From positions 3,632,728 to 3,696,727 of the forward strand of contig NZ_BRXR01000001.1 of the NCBI RefSeq assembly GCF_026012015.1: a stretch of DNA of 64,000 nucleotides. The letters are read 5' to 3'. This DNA comes from Clostridium omnivorum. Lineage in GTDB: Bacteria > Bacillota > Clostridia > Clostridiales > Clostridiaceae. Below, in pieces: positions 28,039-37,652 of the stretch. The position numbers and the translations under genes were made by a program. The notes under the pieces are model-generated. The model was not told where the DNA came from. It saw nothing but the letters and a program-made list of their open reading frames with translations, and made no database searches. The first letter of the stretch is position 1. Every line of letters starts with the position of its first letter.

Positions 28039-30474
28039 ATGAAATTCGGTTTTTTTGATGACGAAAATCGTGAATATGTCATTAATACCCCAAAAACACC
28101 TTATCCTTGGATAAACTATTTGGGAAATAGCGAATTCTTTGGAATTATATCCAATACCAGTGGTGGCTACTGCTTTTATAAGGATGCACGTTTGAGAAGA
28201 ATTACAAGATATAGATATAATAATGTTCCAATAGACGATGGTGGAAGATACTTTTATATTAATGATAATGGTGACTTTTGGTCACCTTCTTGGAAACCTG
28301 TCAAAAAAGAGTTGTCCTTTTATGAATGTCGTCATGGCCTAGGTTATACAAGGATAACGGGAGAAAGAAATGGAATAAGGGTTCAGGAATTAGCATTTGT
28401 TCCCCTTGAATTTAATGGAGAAGTTCATAGTTTAAATATAAAAAATACATCAGAGCAAGAAAAGACTATCACATTATTTTCTTTTATAGAGTTTTGCTTA
28501 TGGGATGCTAATGATGATGCAACCAATTTCCAGCGTAACTTTAGTACGGGGGAAGTTGAAGTAGAAGGATCTGTTATATATCATAAAACAGAATACAGAG
28601 AACGTAGAAATCACTATGCTTTTTATTCTGTAAATAATGCAGTTAATGGATTTGATACAGATAGAGAAGAGTTCTTAGGTATTTATAATGGTTTTGATGC
28701 TCCAGAGGTAGTAGTTTTAGGAAAAAGCAAAAATTCTATTGCTAGCGGTTGGTCACCAATTGCTTCTCACAGCATTAAAATAACTTTAAAGCCTGGAGAA
28801 GAAAAAAATCTTATCTTTATATTAGGGTACGTAGAAAACAAGGAAGAAAATAAGTGGGAGAGTAAGGGGATCATAAATAAAACAAAAGCTAAAGAGATGA
28901 TAAATAAAATATATAATGTTGAGCAAGTTCAGCAGGAAATGGATAAGTTAAGGGCATATTGGGATGATTTATTATCAAGCTATAAATTAAAAAGTGGAGA
29001 AGAAAAGCTGGATAGAATGGTTAATATTTGGAATCCATATCAATGTATGGTTACTTTTAATATGTCCAGAAGTGCTTCGTATTTTGAATCAGGAATAGGT
29101 AGAGGAATGGGCTTTAGAGATTCAAATCAAGATCTTTTAGGTTTTGTTCATCAAATTCCAGAAAGAGCAAGAGAGCGTATCCTTGATATTGCAGCAACTC
29201 AATTTGAGGATGGCGGAGCATATCACCAATATCAGCCATTAACTAAAAAAGGAAATAATGATGTAGGACAGGGCTTCAATGATGACCCATTATGGTTAAT
29301 TATTGCAGTTACAGCCTATATAAAAGAAACTGGGGATATGAGCATTCTTAATGAGATGGTTCCCTATGATTGTAATACGAATAATAAAGCTAGCTTAATG
29401 CAGCATTTAAAGGCATCCTTTGATCATGTAATTAATAATTTAGGACCTCACGGATTACCTCTAATAGGTAGAGCTGATTGGAATGACTGTTTGAACTTGA
29501 ATTGTTTCTCAAGAACTCCTGGGGAATCCTTCCAAACAACTGGGAACAAGGATGGGCGCATTGCAGAATCTGTGCTAATAGCTGGAATGTTTGTGTTAAT
29601 TGGCAATGAATATGCAGAGTTATGTAAGGAAATTGGAAATGAAGAAGAGTGTACTAGGGCTAAAAAGCATGTGGAAGCAATGGAAGAAGTTGTTCTAAAA
29701 CATGGCTATGATGGAGATTGGTTTTTGAGAGCTTATGATGATTTTGGCACAAAAATTGGAAGTAAAGAAAATGAGGAAGGTCAAATTTTCATTGAATCTC
29801 AAGGGTTCTGTGTAATGGCTGGTATTGGAGTTAAAAATGGCTATGCAGAAAAAGCTCTTAATTCGGTAATTGAAAGACTGGATACAAAATATGGCATAGT
29901 ATTAAATAATCCACCATATACGGAATATCATCCGGAACTAGGAGAGATATCCAGTTATCCGCCTGGATATAAAGAAAATGCGGGTATATTCTGCCATAAC
30001 AACCCTTGGATAGCTTGTGCTGAAACTGTAATAGGCAGGGGAGATAGAGCTTTTGAAGTATATAGAAAAATTGCTCCATCCTACTTAGAAGATATAAGTG
30101 AAATCCATAAAACTGAACCTTATGTATATTCTCAAATGGTTGCAGGTAAAGATGCAGTGAGACATGGTGAAGCTAAGAATTCTTGGTTAACCGGAACTGC
30201 AGCTTGGAACTTCATAACAATCTCACAGTGGATATTAGGCATAAAGCCAGAATATAAGGGCTTGATGATTGATCCGTGTATACCAACTTCCTGGAAGGAA
30301 TACGTTATTTTTAGAAAATATAAAGGCTCCGAATATCACATAACAGTAAAAAACCCTTATGGAGTATCAAAGGGAATAAAGATTGTTACAGTTGATGGAA
30401 ATCCAATTGAAGGTAACATCATTCCAGCCTATGGAGATGGTAAGGTTCATGAGGTAGTTGCTGAGCTGGGGTAA
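28039..30474 (+). CDS. Cellobiose phosphorylase (GH94)
   Basis: An 811-residue GH94 enzyme. The N-terminal beta-sandwich has [20 protein letters not shown], followed by an (alpha/alpha)6 barrel with [17 protein letters not shown] near residue 350 and the catalytic general acid Asp in [12 protein letters not shown] near 480. These motifs and the length are those of cellobiose phosphorylases rather than chitobiose or cellodextrin enzymes. It converts cellobiose plus phosphate to glucose 1-phosphate and glucose. ATG at 28039 has AAAGGAG upstream. Last gene of the operon. Confidence 0.93.
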   Translation: MKFGFFDDENREYVINTPKTPYPWINYLGNSEFFGIISNTSGGYCFYKDARLRRITRYRYNNVPIDDGGRYFYINDNGDFWSPSWKPVKKELSFYECRHGLGYTRITGERNGIRVQELAFVPLEFNGEVHSLNIKNTSEQEKTITLFSFIEFCLWDANDDATNFQRNFSTGEVEVEGSVIYHKTEYRERRNHYAFYSVNNAVNGFDTDREEFLGIYNGFDAPEVVVLGKSKNSIASGWSPIASHSIKITLKPGEEKNLIFILGYVENKEENKWESKGIINKTKAKEMINKIYNVEQVQQEMDKLRAYWDDLLSSYKLKSGEEKLDRMVNIWNPYQCMVTFNMSRSASYFESGIGRGMGFRDSNQDLLGFVHQIPERARERILDIAATQFEDGGAYHQYQPLTKKGNNDVGQGFNDDPLWLIIAVTAYIKETGDMSILNEMVPYDCNTNNKASLMQHLKASFDHVINNLGPHGLPLIGRADWNDCLNLNCFSRTPGESFQTTGNKDGRIAESVLIAGMFVLIGNEYAELCKEIGNEEECTRAKKHVEAMEEVVLKHGYDGDWFLRAYDDFGTKIGSKENEEGQIFIESQGFCVMAGIGVKNGYAEKALNSVIERLDTKYGIVLNNPPYTEYHPELGEISSYPPGYKENAGIFCHNNPWIACAETVIGRGDRAFEVYRKIAPSYLEDISEIHKTEPYVYSQMVAGKDAVRHGEAKNSWLTGTAAWNFITISQWILGIKPEYKGLMIDPCIPTSWKEYVIFRKYKGSEYHITVKNPYGVSKGIKIVTVDGNPIEGNIIPAYGDGKVHEVVAELG

Positions 30475-30513
30475 TTATAATACAATTGAAAGTTTGAGAA
30501 TATGAAAATATAA

Positions 30514-30550
30514 GAAAAGGCTACTGGATGATATCCAATAGCCTTTTCTT
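30514..30550 (+). terminator. Terminator of the beta-glycan operon
   Basis: AAAAGGCTA-c-TGGAT and ATCCA-a-TAGCCTTTT form a near-perfect stem with a 3-base loop followed by TTTCTTT. Confidence 0.9.
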
Positions 30551-30644
30551 TGTCGTATTCTTGATTTATAAAAAATCATGCTATATAATATAAAAATATT
30601 TGAGATAAGATATGGTTATTTTTTATTGGAAAAGTTGGGTGAAT

Positions 30645-32390
30645 ATGAAGAGGAAGATAACAATACATAAAAAATCTTTGGTATTTAAACTTTCTGCAGG
30701 AACTGCAGTAGTTGTGATAATTCTTTTTGCAGTGCTAATTACAAGTAATCTTTATTCATTGTATGTTATAAGAACTAATACTATCAATTCTGCTATGAAT
30801 GAAATGAGAATTCACATTCGAGATATAGATAATTCTTTGAATAACGCCGTAAATGATTTGAATGAAGTTGCTATGAATATTGATGATATTACAGCTTTGA
30901 AAAGCAGTAATGAGTCAGAAAGGTACTTCTCTACAATGAGATTATCGGATATTTTAAATGAAAGAATAAATATAAGTAAAACCACCGATGCATTGGCTAT
31001 CTACAATCATGATCATGGAATATTATTATTTAGCAACAGCAGTAGACTTTCCTCGCAAGAGAAGATTTCTGCATCTGATGTTATAAGGGCTGGATTATCA
31101 AGTAAGGACCATAAACTTAATGATTTGTGGTCAACCATTGAGATAGATAAAAAGAACTTCTTTATTAAAGCATATGATTTTTCCGGAACCACTATTATTT
31201 CTTTAGTTAAGGCAGATACATTGATGTCTCTAGCTAACATAAAGGATCTAAGTACAGATGAACAGATAGTTTTAACAGATAAAGTGGGGAATCCTTTAGC
31301 TAGGGTAGGAAATATGGCACTTTCAGATGTAAATTTTCCCTTGAAAAATGGTGTTCAAGTAGTTAGTAAGCTTGTTGGGAAATATCTAATGGTTTCAATA
31401 GATTTAGATTCAAGTTATGCTAGACTTTCTACAATATTAAAAGAGAAAAGTGTACTTCTTGGACTTGGATATATTCAATGGATTATTGCTATTTTGGGTA
31501 TTATATCCCTATTTTTGATGCCATATATTATTAATTATTTAAATAAGGAAATTATAAAACCAGTAAGAGCATTGGTTGTTGGAACAAGACAGCTTGAACA
31601 GGGTAATCTGGATTATCAAGTAGAAGAAAAGGGTAGTTCATTTGAATTCCAAACCTTGAACGATTCCTTCAATTCCATGGCTAAGGAGATTAAAACTCTG
31701 AAAATTAGTGCTTATGAGGAGAAGATTGAACTGCAGAAGGCGGAGTTAAAGTATTTGCAAATGCAAATAAGACCTCACTTTTTCTTAAATGCATTAACAA
31801 CTGTACATAGTTTAACCTATAAAGATAAGAATGAGGATATTAGAAAATTTATAGATGCCTTATCTAATCATTTAAGGTATATGTTTAAAGGTGGACTTAG
31901 TATGGTACCGATAAGTGAGGAAATAGAGTATATTAAGAATTACTTCTGTATGCAAGAAATTAGATTTCCAAATAGTATTTTCTATGTTTTTGATGTTGAG
32001 CCATCTATTGAACAAGAGCAAATACCACAATTTATTATTCACACATTTGTGGAAAATTCATTTAAATATGCAATGACGCTGGAAGAACCACTTTCTATTT
32101 TTATTAAAATAAACAAATATATTTTAGATGAAAAAGATACGATAAGGATTGTGATAGAAGATAGTGGAGAGGGGTTCCCTCAAGAAGTTTTAGATAAAGT
32201 TAACAACTCTGATGATACCAATACACTTGATGGGTACAGAATTGGAATTTCAAATATAAAAAGGACGTTATCATTATTGTATGGGGAAAACAATCTTTTG
32301 AAAATTTCAAATGTGGAAACTTTGGGTGGAAGGGTTGAAATATTAATTCCCATTGGGAAAGGGGATAAAAATGAAACTAATAATAGTTGA
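30645..32390 (+). CDS. YesM-type sensor histidine kinase
   Basis: About 581 residues. There is a membrane helix at ~15-37, an extracellular sensor region (~38-275), a second helix (~280-300) and a HAMP linker (EIIKPVRALVVGTRQLEQGN). The His_kinase core has phospho-accepting H378 in QIRPHFFLNALTTV. An HATPase region contains FVENSFKYAM and VIEDSGEGF. With the response regulator it forms a two-component system sensing extracellular carbohydrate. An in-frame ATG 33 bases upstream is possible; the MKRKITIHKK start gives a normal cytoplasmic tail. Confidence 0.92.
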   Translation: MKRKITIHKKSLVFKLSAGTAVVVIILFAVLITSNLYSLYVIRTNTINSAMNEMRIHIRDIDNSLNNAVNDLNEVAMNIDDITALKSSNESERYFSTMRLSDILNERINISKTTDALAIYNHDHGILLFSNSSRLSSQEKISASDVIRAGLSSKDHKLNDLWSTIEIDKKNFFIKAYDFSGTTIISLVKADTLMSLANIKDLSTDEQIVLTDKVGNPLARVGNMALSDVNFPLKNGVQVVSKLVGKYLMVSIDLDSSYARLSTILKEKSVLLGLGYIQWIIAILGIISLFLMPYIINYLNKEIIKPVRALVVGTRQLEQGNLDYQVEEKGSSFEFQTLNDSFNSMAKEIKTLKISAYEEKIELQKAELKYLQMQIRPHFFLNALTTVHSLTYKDKNEDIRKFIDALSNHLRYMFKGGLSMVPISEEIEYIKNYFCMQEIRFPNSIFYVFDVEPSIEQEQIPQFIIHTFVENSFKYAMTLEEPLSIFIKINKYILDEKDTIRIVIEDSGEGFPQEVLDKVNNSDDTNTLDGYRIGISNIKRTLSLLYGENNLLKISNVETLGGRVEILIPIGKGDKNETNNS

Positions 32391-33963
32391 AGACGATTTG
32401 CTCACTGCAGAAGTAGTAAGAGATTCTATTAACTGGGGTGTATTTGGAATACATGATGTTCAAATGGCTCACAATGTTGCTGGTGCAAAAAAAATTTTTG
32501 AAGAAAATGTACCTGATATTGTTATATGTGATATAGAGATGCCTAAGGGTTCTGGATTGGATCTTTTGAAATGGGTTCGCAGCAATAATTACAAGAGTGA
32601 ATTTATATTTTTGACCAACCATGAAAATTTTGAATTTGCGTCTACAGCATTGGAATACAATGCTATAAGCTATATAACAAAACCTTTTAATATTGAAAAA
32701 ACGGAAGTGGCTATTTCAAAAGCTGTTGAAAAAATTAGAAAAGAAAACAGACTTCAGCAGTATAGTGAATATGGACAATACTGGCTGGAAAATAAAAAGC
32801 TCTTAGTAGAAAGTTTTTGGAGAGATATCTTATTTTTCAATATACCTTCTGAGCAAATGGCAATAGCAGAGGAAATAACAAAGAGAAAACTTACACTGAA
32901 GATAGAAGAGTTATATCATATAGTATTGGTCAGCGTAATAAAATCTGAAAATCAGGAAGATAAACCTAAAGATATGACTTTTGAATATGCTTTAAAAAAA
33001 CTTTCATCAGAAGTTATACTTGGTGAATTGGATTTTGAGCATACAATTTACTATGTTACTGACAGAAATCATTATGTTGCTGTTCTATTAGCTGATAGGT
33101 TTTCTGACGAGCAGATAAAGAGCAAATGCGATGAGTTTATTGATAACTGTAAAAAATATTTAAAATATACTGCAGCTTGCTATATCGGTAATAAGACAAC
33201 AATAGATTTATTAGCTAAAAATAGAGTGAAGCTGGAGGAAATGGATCAGAATAATTTTATATTAAGAAGTAATGTTTTTTTTGAAAATGATGCAGAAACT
33301 CTTAATCTAAAAGGTCAATATGCTCTTGATACAGATACACTTAGAATCATGTTTGAAAAGAGGGAGAAGATTCAAATTGTTAACTTTTTAAAGGGCGAGC
33401 TGGAGCTATTAGTCTCAAAGAATAGTTTGGATGGTTCCACTATGTATTCAATTCATCAGGATTTTATGCAAGTGGTATATACTTATTTGCATAAGCAAGA
33501 AATACAGGCACATAATCTATTTTCTGATAAAATATCGCAAAAATTAAATCAAAAAGCTGATAATTCAGTATTTGATATGTTAAAGTGGATACATTTTTTT
33601 ACTTCGAGGACGATTGATTATGCAGAAGAGGTAAGAAAGTCGGATAGTATCATAGATAAGGCTAAGAAATATATACAAGAACATTACAATGAGGACATTA
33701 CAAAAAACGATGTAGCAGCAACTGTTTTTCTTACACCGGATTATTTAGCTAAAATGTTTAAGGCAGAAACAGGTATAGCAATTAAGGATTTTATCAATCA
33801 TTGCAGGATAGGAAAGGCAAAGGAGCTGCTTAGAAATAGTGATGCTAGTGTTAGTATGATTGCTTCAGAGGTAGGCTTTGATAATTTCTCATATTTCTCA
33901 ACTATCTTTAAAAAATTAACCGGGGTTAGCCCACAGTCGTTTCGTAAAGAGGATGAAAAGTAA
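32371..33963 (+). CDS. YesN-type response regulator with AraC DNA-binding domain
   Basis: A 530-residue regulator. The receiver domain (1-120) has the acidic pair IVEDD, phosphorylatable D54 in VICDIEMP, and K105. A long linker follows, and the C-terminal AraC domain (~425-525) contains two helix-turn-helices, including VAATVFLTPDYLAKMFKAET and ASEVGFDNFSYFSTIFKKLT. ATG at 32371, after GGGAAAGGGG, overlaps the kinase gene. It probably activates the importer operon that begins at 34105. Confidence 0.93.
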   Translation: MKLIIVEDDLLTAEVVRDSINWGVFGIHDVQMAHNVAGAKKIFEENVPDIVICDIEMPKGSGLDLLKWVRSNNYKSEFIFLTNHENFEFASTALEYNAISYITKPFNIEKTEVAISKAVEKIRKENRLQQYSEYGQYWLENKKLLVESFWRDILFFNIPSEQMAIAEEITKRKLTLKIEELYHIVLVSVIKSENQEDKPKDMTFEYALKKLSSEVILGELDFEHTIYYVTDRNHYVAVLLADRFSDEQIKSKCDEFIDNCKKYLKYTAACYIGNKTTIDLLAKNRVKLEEMDQNNFILRSNVFFENDAETLNLKGQYALDTDTLRIMFEKREKIQIVNFLKGELELLVSKNSLDGSTMYSIHQDFMQVVYTYLHKQEIQAHNLFSDKISQKLNQKADNSVFDMLKWIHFFTSRTIDYAEEVRKSDSIIDKAKKYIQEHYNEDITKNDVAATVFLTPDYLAKMFKAETGIAIKDFINHCRIGKAKELLRNSDASVSMIASEVGFDNFSYFSTIFKKLTGVSPQSFRKEDEK

Positions 33964-33980
33964 ATTTCATCCTCTTTTTT
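33946..33980 (+). terminator. Terminator of the two-component operon
   Basis: AAAGAGGATGAAA pairs with TTTCATCCTCTTT around the regulator's stop codon, followed by TTTT. Perfect 13-bp stem. Confidence 0.9.
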
Positions 33981-34049
33981 AAAATTGCTTAAAATTGAAA
34001 ACTCATCACTTATTTTTGAAAGCGTTTACCCTGATTGAGAAATTATAAT
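33981..34049 (+). promoter_or_regulatory. Activator-type promoter with cre-like site
   Basis: TATAAT at 34044-34049 has no good -35, as expected for activation. A cre-like catabolite site TGAAAGCGTTTACC (34017-34030) covers the -35 position. It matches the CcpA consensus core except for the last base. Upstream, AAAATTG is repeated with a 10-base period (33981-34000), a plausible direct-repeat site for the AraC-type regulator. Together these suggest induction by the YesN-like protein and catabolite repression. Confidence 0.6.
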
Positions 34050-34104
34050 AGAAATATAGAAAAAATTAAATAATATAAAATAAAAAAGAACAAGGGGGAT
34101 TCAT

Positions 34105-35610
34105 ATGAAAAGGTCAAAAAAACTTCTCAGTGCTTTAATGGCAGTGGCTCTTTGTGGCTCAGTATTTACTGCATGCAGTAAAAGTTCACAAGATTCTGCA
34201 GATGGCAAAAAAGGCGAGCCAGAAGAAATAGTTTACGCTTTTACAACATTTAATAAGGTTTCAGAGGACTTGGGAACCGTAGAAAAAGCTATAAATGATA
34301 TCACTGTTCCTAAAATAAATGTAAAGGTTAAGCTAAAGCCTATGGCTATTTCAAATTATACTCAGCAGGTTAATTTGGCTATACAAAGTGGAGAGCAGCT
34401 TGATGTATTTCATACTCTAGGTGATTTAAATCAATATATTTCTAAGAATGAATGTGCTCCTCTTGATGATTTGCTTAATAATTATGGTAAAGAAACAAAA
34501 CAGATTGTAGGAGATGCTTTCTTAAAAAGCACACAAGCAAATGGAAAAACCTATGCTATTCCAGCATATAAAGGGTATGCTCTTGCTCCTGACTTGGTGT
34601 ATAGAACTGATATAATGAAGGAACTTGGGGTTTCTCCAGATAGCATTAAAACAATATCAGATTTAGATGCACTTTTTGCAAAAGTAAAGGCTAAGTACCC
34701 AAATATGATTCCGATTGCACCAACAAATCAAGGATTCTCAGGTGTTTTATCAACGTTGAATGGTGTTGACTATCTTACAGACGATTTTATGAAACCAACA
34801 GCTGTATTAATTGGAGATAACACTAAGGTAGTTGATTTTTATGAAACAGATCTTTTTAAAGAAAGAGTAAAGATAGCTAGAGATTGGTATAACAAAGGTT
34901 ACATTATGAAAGATGCTGCAACCTCATCAACGTTAGCTACTGAACTTATTTCTTCAGATAGATGCTTCTCATATATAGCAAGCTACTCAGGAAAAGAAGC
35001 AGGAGCTCAAATTTCAGCAACTACAGGTAAACCAATAGATATGATAAGAATAGATCAACCATATTTATCAACTACAAGTGTAAATGCTGTAAGCTGGGCA
35101 ATATCTGCTAATAGTAAAAAGCAAGAAGCTGCAATGAAATTCTTAAATTTAACTTATTCCGATAAAGCTGTTGTTAATTTACTTATATACGGAATTGAAG
35201 GACAGGACTATGTTAAAGTAGATGCTGACCACGTAAAATATCCAGATGGAAAAGATCCGAATTCAGTACCATATACTGCTCAACTAAGCTGCGGAATTAT
35301 TGGAAACATGTTTAATCAATATGCAATGCAGGGGCAAAGTACCAATGATTTAAAGCTTATGGATAGTGAAAATAAATCTGCAGTTAAATCAAAAGCATTT
35401 GGATTTACTTTTGATAGTTCACCAGTTAAAACTGAATATTCTTCAGTTATGAATGTAATAAATCAATATTTACCTGGATTAAACTGTGGAAGTTTAGATC
35501 CTGATAAGGAAATTCCTAATTTTGTTAAGAAACTTAAAGAAGCAGGAATGGATAAGATAGTCGCAGAAAAACAAAAGCAGCTTGATGCATGGCTTGCAAA
35601 ACAAAAATAA
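34105..35610 (+). CDS. Carbohydrate ABC transporter substrate-binding lipoprotein (LplA type)
   Basis: A 501-residue binding protein with a signal peptide ending in lipobox FTAC (cysteine near residue 25). The mature region shows EIVYAFTTFNKVSEDL and a C-terminal part rich in the NQYLPGLNCGSLDPDKEIPN pattern typical of LplA-class lipoproteins that accompany YesM/YesN systems. The ligand is unknown; the downstream GH13_18 phosphorylase suggests a glucoside. AAGGGGG precedes the ATG. Confidence 0.92.
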   Translation: MKRSKKLLSALMAVALCGSVFTACSKSSQDSADGKKGEPEEIVYAFTTFNKVSEDLGTVEKAINDITVPKINVKVKLKPMAISNYTQQVNLAIQSGEQLDVFHTLGDLNQYISKNECAPLDDLLNNYGKETKQIVGDAFLKSTQANGKTYAIPAYKGYALAPDLVYRTDIMKELGVSPDSIKTISDLDALFAKVKAKYPNMIPIAPTNQGFSGVLSTLNGVDYLTDDFMKPTAVLIGDNTKVVDFYETDLFKERVKIARDWYNKGYIMKDAATSSTLATELISSDRCFSYIASYSGKEAGAQISATTGKPIDMIRIDQPYLSTTSVNAVSWAISANSKKQEAAMKFLNLTYSDKAVVNLLIYGIEGQDYVKVDADHVKYPDGKDPNSVPYTAQLSCGIIGNMFNQYAMQGQSTNDLKLMDSENKSAVKSKAFGFTFDSSPVKTEYSSVMNVINQYLPGLNCGSLDPDKEIPNFVKKLKEAGMDKIVAEKQKQLDAWLAKQK

Positions 35611-35624
35611 ATATAAACTTTATT

Positions 35625-35653
35625 GAAGTGAAGAGTTTTTTAACCTTCACTTC
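35625..35653 (+). terminator. Stem-loop after the binding-protein gene
   Basis: GAAGTGAAG and CTTCACTTC form a 9-bp stem with a T-rich loop. No T-run follows, so it is more likely an mRNA stabiliser that sets binding-protein excess over permease than a full terminator. Confidence 0.65.
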
Positions 35654-35680
35654 ATTTATAAGGTGGGAAGGAAAGTGAAT

Positions 35681-36604
35681 ATGGATAAAGGTATTAAAAG
35701 AAAAAAATCAAAAAGTTCATTGCCTTTATTGATGCTTACAATTCCAGGGTTGCTTTATCTTTTAATAAATAATTATATCCCAATGGTAGGGGTAATTATA
35801 GCATTTAAAAGTCAAGATTTCTCAAAAGGGATTTTTGGAGGCAAGTGGATTGGTTTTAACAACTTTGATTTTTTATTTAAAACAAAAGATGCTTGGATTA
35901 TGACAAGGAACACAATTTTATATAATCTAGCATTTATCGTTATAGGTACAATTTGCGCTATAATAGTTGCAATATTGATGACTGAATTAACTAAGAAAAC
36001 AATATCAAAATTTTATCAAAATGCATTAGTACTACCAAGTGTCATTTCCATGGTAGTTGTATCTTATATTGCATTTTCATTTTTGAATTCTGATTCAGGA
36101 CTTATAAATAAATCAATTTTACATGTACTAGGAATACCAGGAGTTTCATGGTATTCAGAGCCAAAATACTGGCCAGTTATTTTAATGGTTGTTTATTTGT
36201 GGAAAAGTACAGGCTATGCATCAATAGTTTATATGGCAAGTATTGCTGGTATGGACAAAAGTATTTATGAAGCAGCCAAGATTGATGGAGCAGGAAAGCT
36301 TAAACAAATTACAAGTATTACATTGCCTTTATTAAAACCTACAGTAATTATCATGACCCTTATGGCTGTAGGCAGGATAATGGCTTCAGATTTTGGTCTT
36401 TTCTATCAGGTGCCAATGAATTCAGGTGCATTATATAGTACTACTCAAACAATAGATACATTTGTATATCGAGCTATGATGCAGCTAAATGATACAGGAA
36501 TGGCTGCAGCTTCAGGCTTATATCAATCTCTTGTTGGGTTTATTTTAGTAATTGTGGCTAATGGAATTGTTAAAAAGCTAGATCCAGAAAATTCATTGTT
36601 TTAG
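35681..36604 (+). CDS. Carbohydrate ABC permease (LplB type)
   Basis: A 307-residue permease of six helices. It opens with a basic tail, PLLMLTIPGLLYLLINNYIP, and IIAFKSQDF, characteristic of LplB/YtcP-partner permeases. The EAA loop is YEAAKIDGAGKLKQITSITL near residue 195. The start codon is probably ATG at 35681 after AGGAAAG; upstream in-frame GTG codons are weaker. Its stop codon touches the first copy of the structured element. Confidence 0.9.
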   Translation: MDKGIKRKKSKSSLPLLMLTIPGLLYLLINNYIPMVGVIIAFKSQDFSKGIFGGKWIGFNNFDFLFKTKDAWIMTRNTILYNLAFIVIGTICAIIVAILMTELTKKTISKFYQNALVLPSVISMVVVSYIAFSFLNSDSGLINKSILHVLGIPGVSWYSEPKYWPVILMVVYLWKSTGYASIVYMASIAGMDKSIYEAAKIDGAGKLKQITSITLPLLKPTVIIMTLMAVGRIMASDFGLFYQVPMNSGALYSTTQTIDTFVYRAMMQLNDTGMAAASGLYQSLVGFILVIVANGIVKKLDPENSLF

Positions 36605-36694
36605 GAGGTTAAAGTCCTAAATGGACTTTAACGGGTAATCTGGCGAGTGGTAACGAGCTAAGATAGATTACCCCGTGTTCCGACTATAAGGAGG
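36604..36694 (+). promoter_or_regulatory. Structured intergenic RNA element, copy A
   Basis: Between the two permease genes. P1: GTTAAAGTCC/GGACTTTAAC (36608-36617 with 36623-36632, 10 bp). P2: GGGTAATCT/AGATTACCC (36633-36641 with 36665-36673, 9 bp) enclosing a GGTAAC-containing internal loop. Then CGTGTTCC, where UUCC (36678-36681) can pair with GGAG (36690-36693) of the Shine-Dalgarno across the loop GACTATAA. The ATG of the next permease is 7 bases beyond. Two relatives occur at 57.35 kb and 60.6 kb. I cannot assign it to a known riboswitch class. Confidence 0.75.
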
Positions 36695-36701
36695 AAAGAA
36701 A

Positions 36702-37601
36702 ATGGAGGAATTAAAAACTCGTGGAGAAAGAGTATTTACTATTTTTGCTGCAACTGTAATAACTATACTAGCACTATTATGTATTGCACCTTTAATTTTG
36801 ATTTTTATTGCATCATTTACAAAAGAAAGTTATTTAGTAGCTAACGGTTATAGTTTTTTTCCCAAAGCTTTGAGTCTTGATGCATACTATTACATGATTT
36901 CCCAATCTAAAATGATTTTGAGAGCGTATGGTGTTTCTATACTAGTAACTGGAGTAGGTACTTTTTTAAGTATCATTATGACTTCCATGCTGGCATATCC
37001 ACTATCAAGAAAGGATTTTAAGTATAGAAAAATAATATCTTTTATAGTGTTATTTACTATGCTTTTCAATGGAGGTGTAGCCCCTGCTTATATTATGTGG
37101 ACTAGGGTTTTTCATATTAAGAATACAATATTTGCTTTGATGATTCCTAATTATTTAATGAATGCTTTTAACGTTTTTCTTATGACAAACTACTATAAGA
37201 ACAATATTCCTGATTCACTAATTGAATCGGCTCAAATTGATGGAGCAGGGGAATTAAGAATATTTTTCAATATAATGCTACCTCTTTCAACTCCAGCTAT
37301 TGCTACAATCGGAATATTTACTGGACTAGCTTATTGGAATGATTGGATAAATGGTTTGTACTATATTACTAACCCAAAGCTTTTTGGAATCCAAAATTTA
37401 CTAGTTAGAATTATGGATAATATTCAGTTCTTAAAATCAGGATCTGCTACCACTGCAGTTGGATCTGTAGCTGTGCAGCTGCCAAGTAATGCAGTTCGTA
37501 TGGCACTGGCTGCAATCGGAATACTTCCAATCCTAATAGCATTTCCATTTGTTCAGAAGTATTTTATAAAGGGTGTTGTTGTTGGAGCTGTTAAGGGATA
37601 A
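36702..37601 (+). CDS. Carbohydrate ABC permease (LplC/YtcP type)
   Basis: A 299-residue permease with six helices, the first at residues ~12-34. The segment LFTMLFNGGVAPAYIMW near residue 125 is diagnostic of the LplC/YtcP group, and the EAA loop is LIESAQIDGAGELRIFFNIM near residue 178. Its ribosome site is the 3' end of structured element copy A, so its translation may be regulated separately from the first permease. Confidence 0.92.
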   Translation: MEELKTRGERVFTIFAATVITILALLCIAPLILIFIASFTKESYLVANGYSFFPKALSLDAYYYMISQSKMILRAYGVSILVTGVGTFLSIIMTSMLAYPLSRKDFKYRKIISFIVLFTMLFNGGVAPAYIMWTRVFHIKNTIFALMIPNYLMNAFNVFLMTNYYKNNIPDSLIESAQIDGAGELRIFFNIMLPLSTPAIATIGIFTGLAYWNDWINGLYYITNPKLFGIQNLLVRIMDNIQFLKSGSATTAVGSVAVQLPSNAVRMALAAIGILPILIAFPFVQKYFIKGVVVGAVKG

Positions 37602-37652
37602 TATGAAAATATGAAATATAGGACAAAAATTATTTGATTAAGGGGTTATATT

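Noticed and set aside
36604-36694. Insertion-sequence remnant with GGAGG target duplication
   Set aside because: Copies A and B are bounded by GGAGG on both sides, but copy C is not, the stems covary rather than share sequence, and no terminal inverted repeats exist. A mobile origin is not excluded but is less supported than a regulatory RNA.
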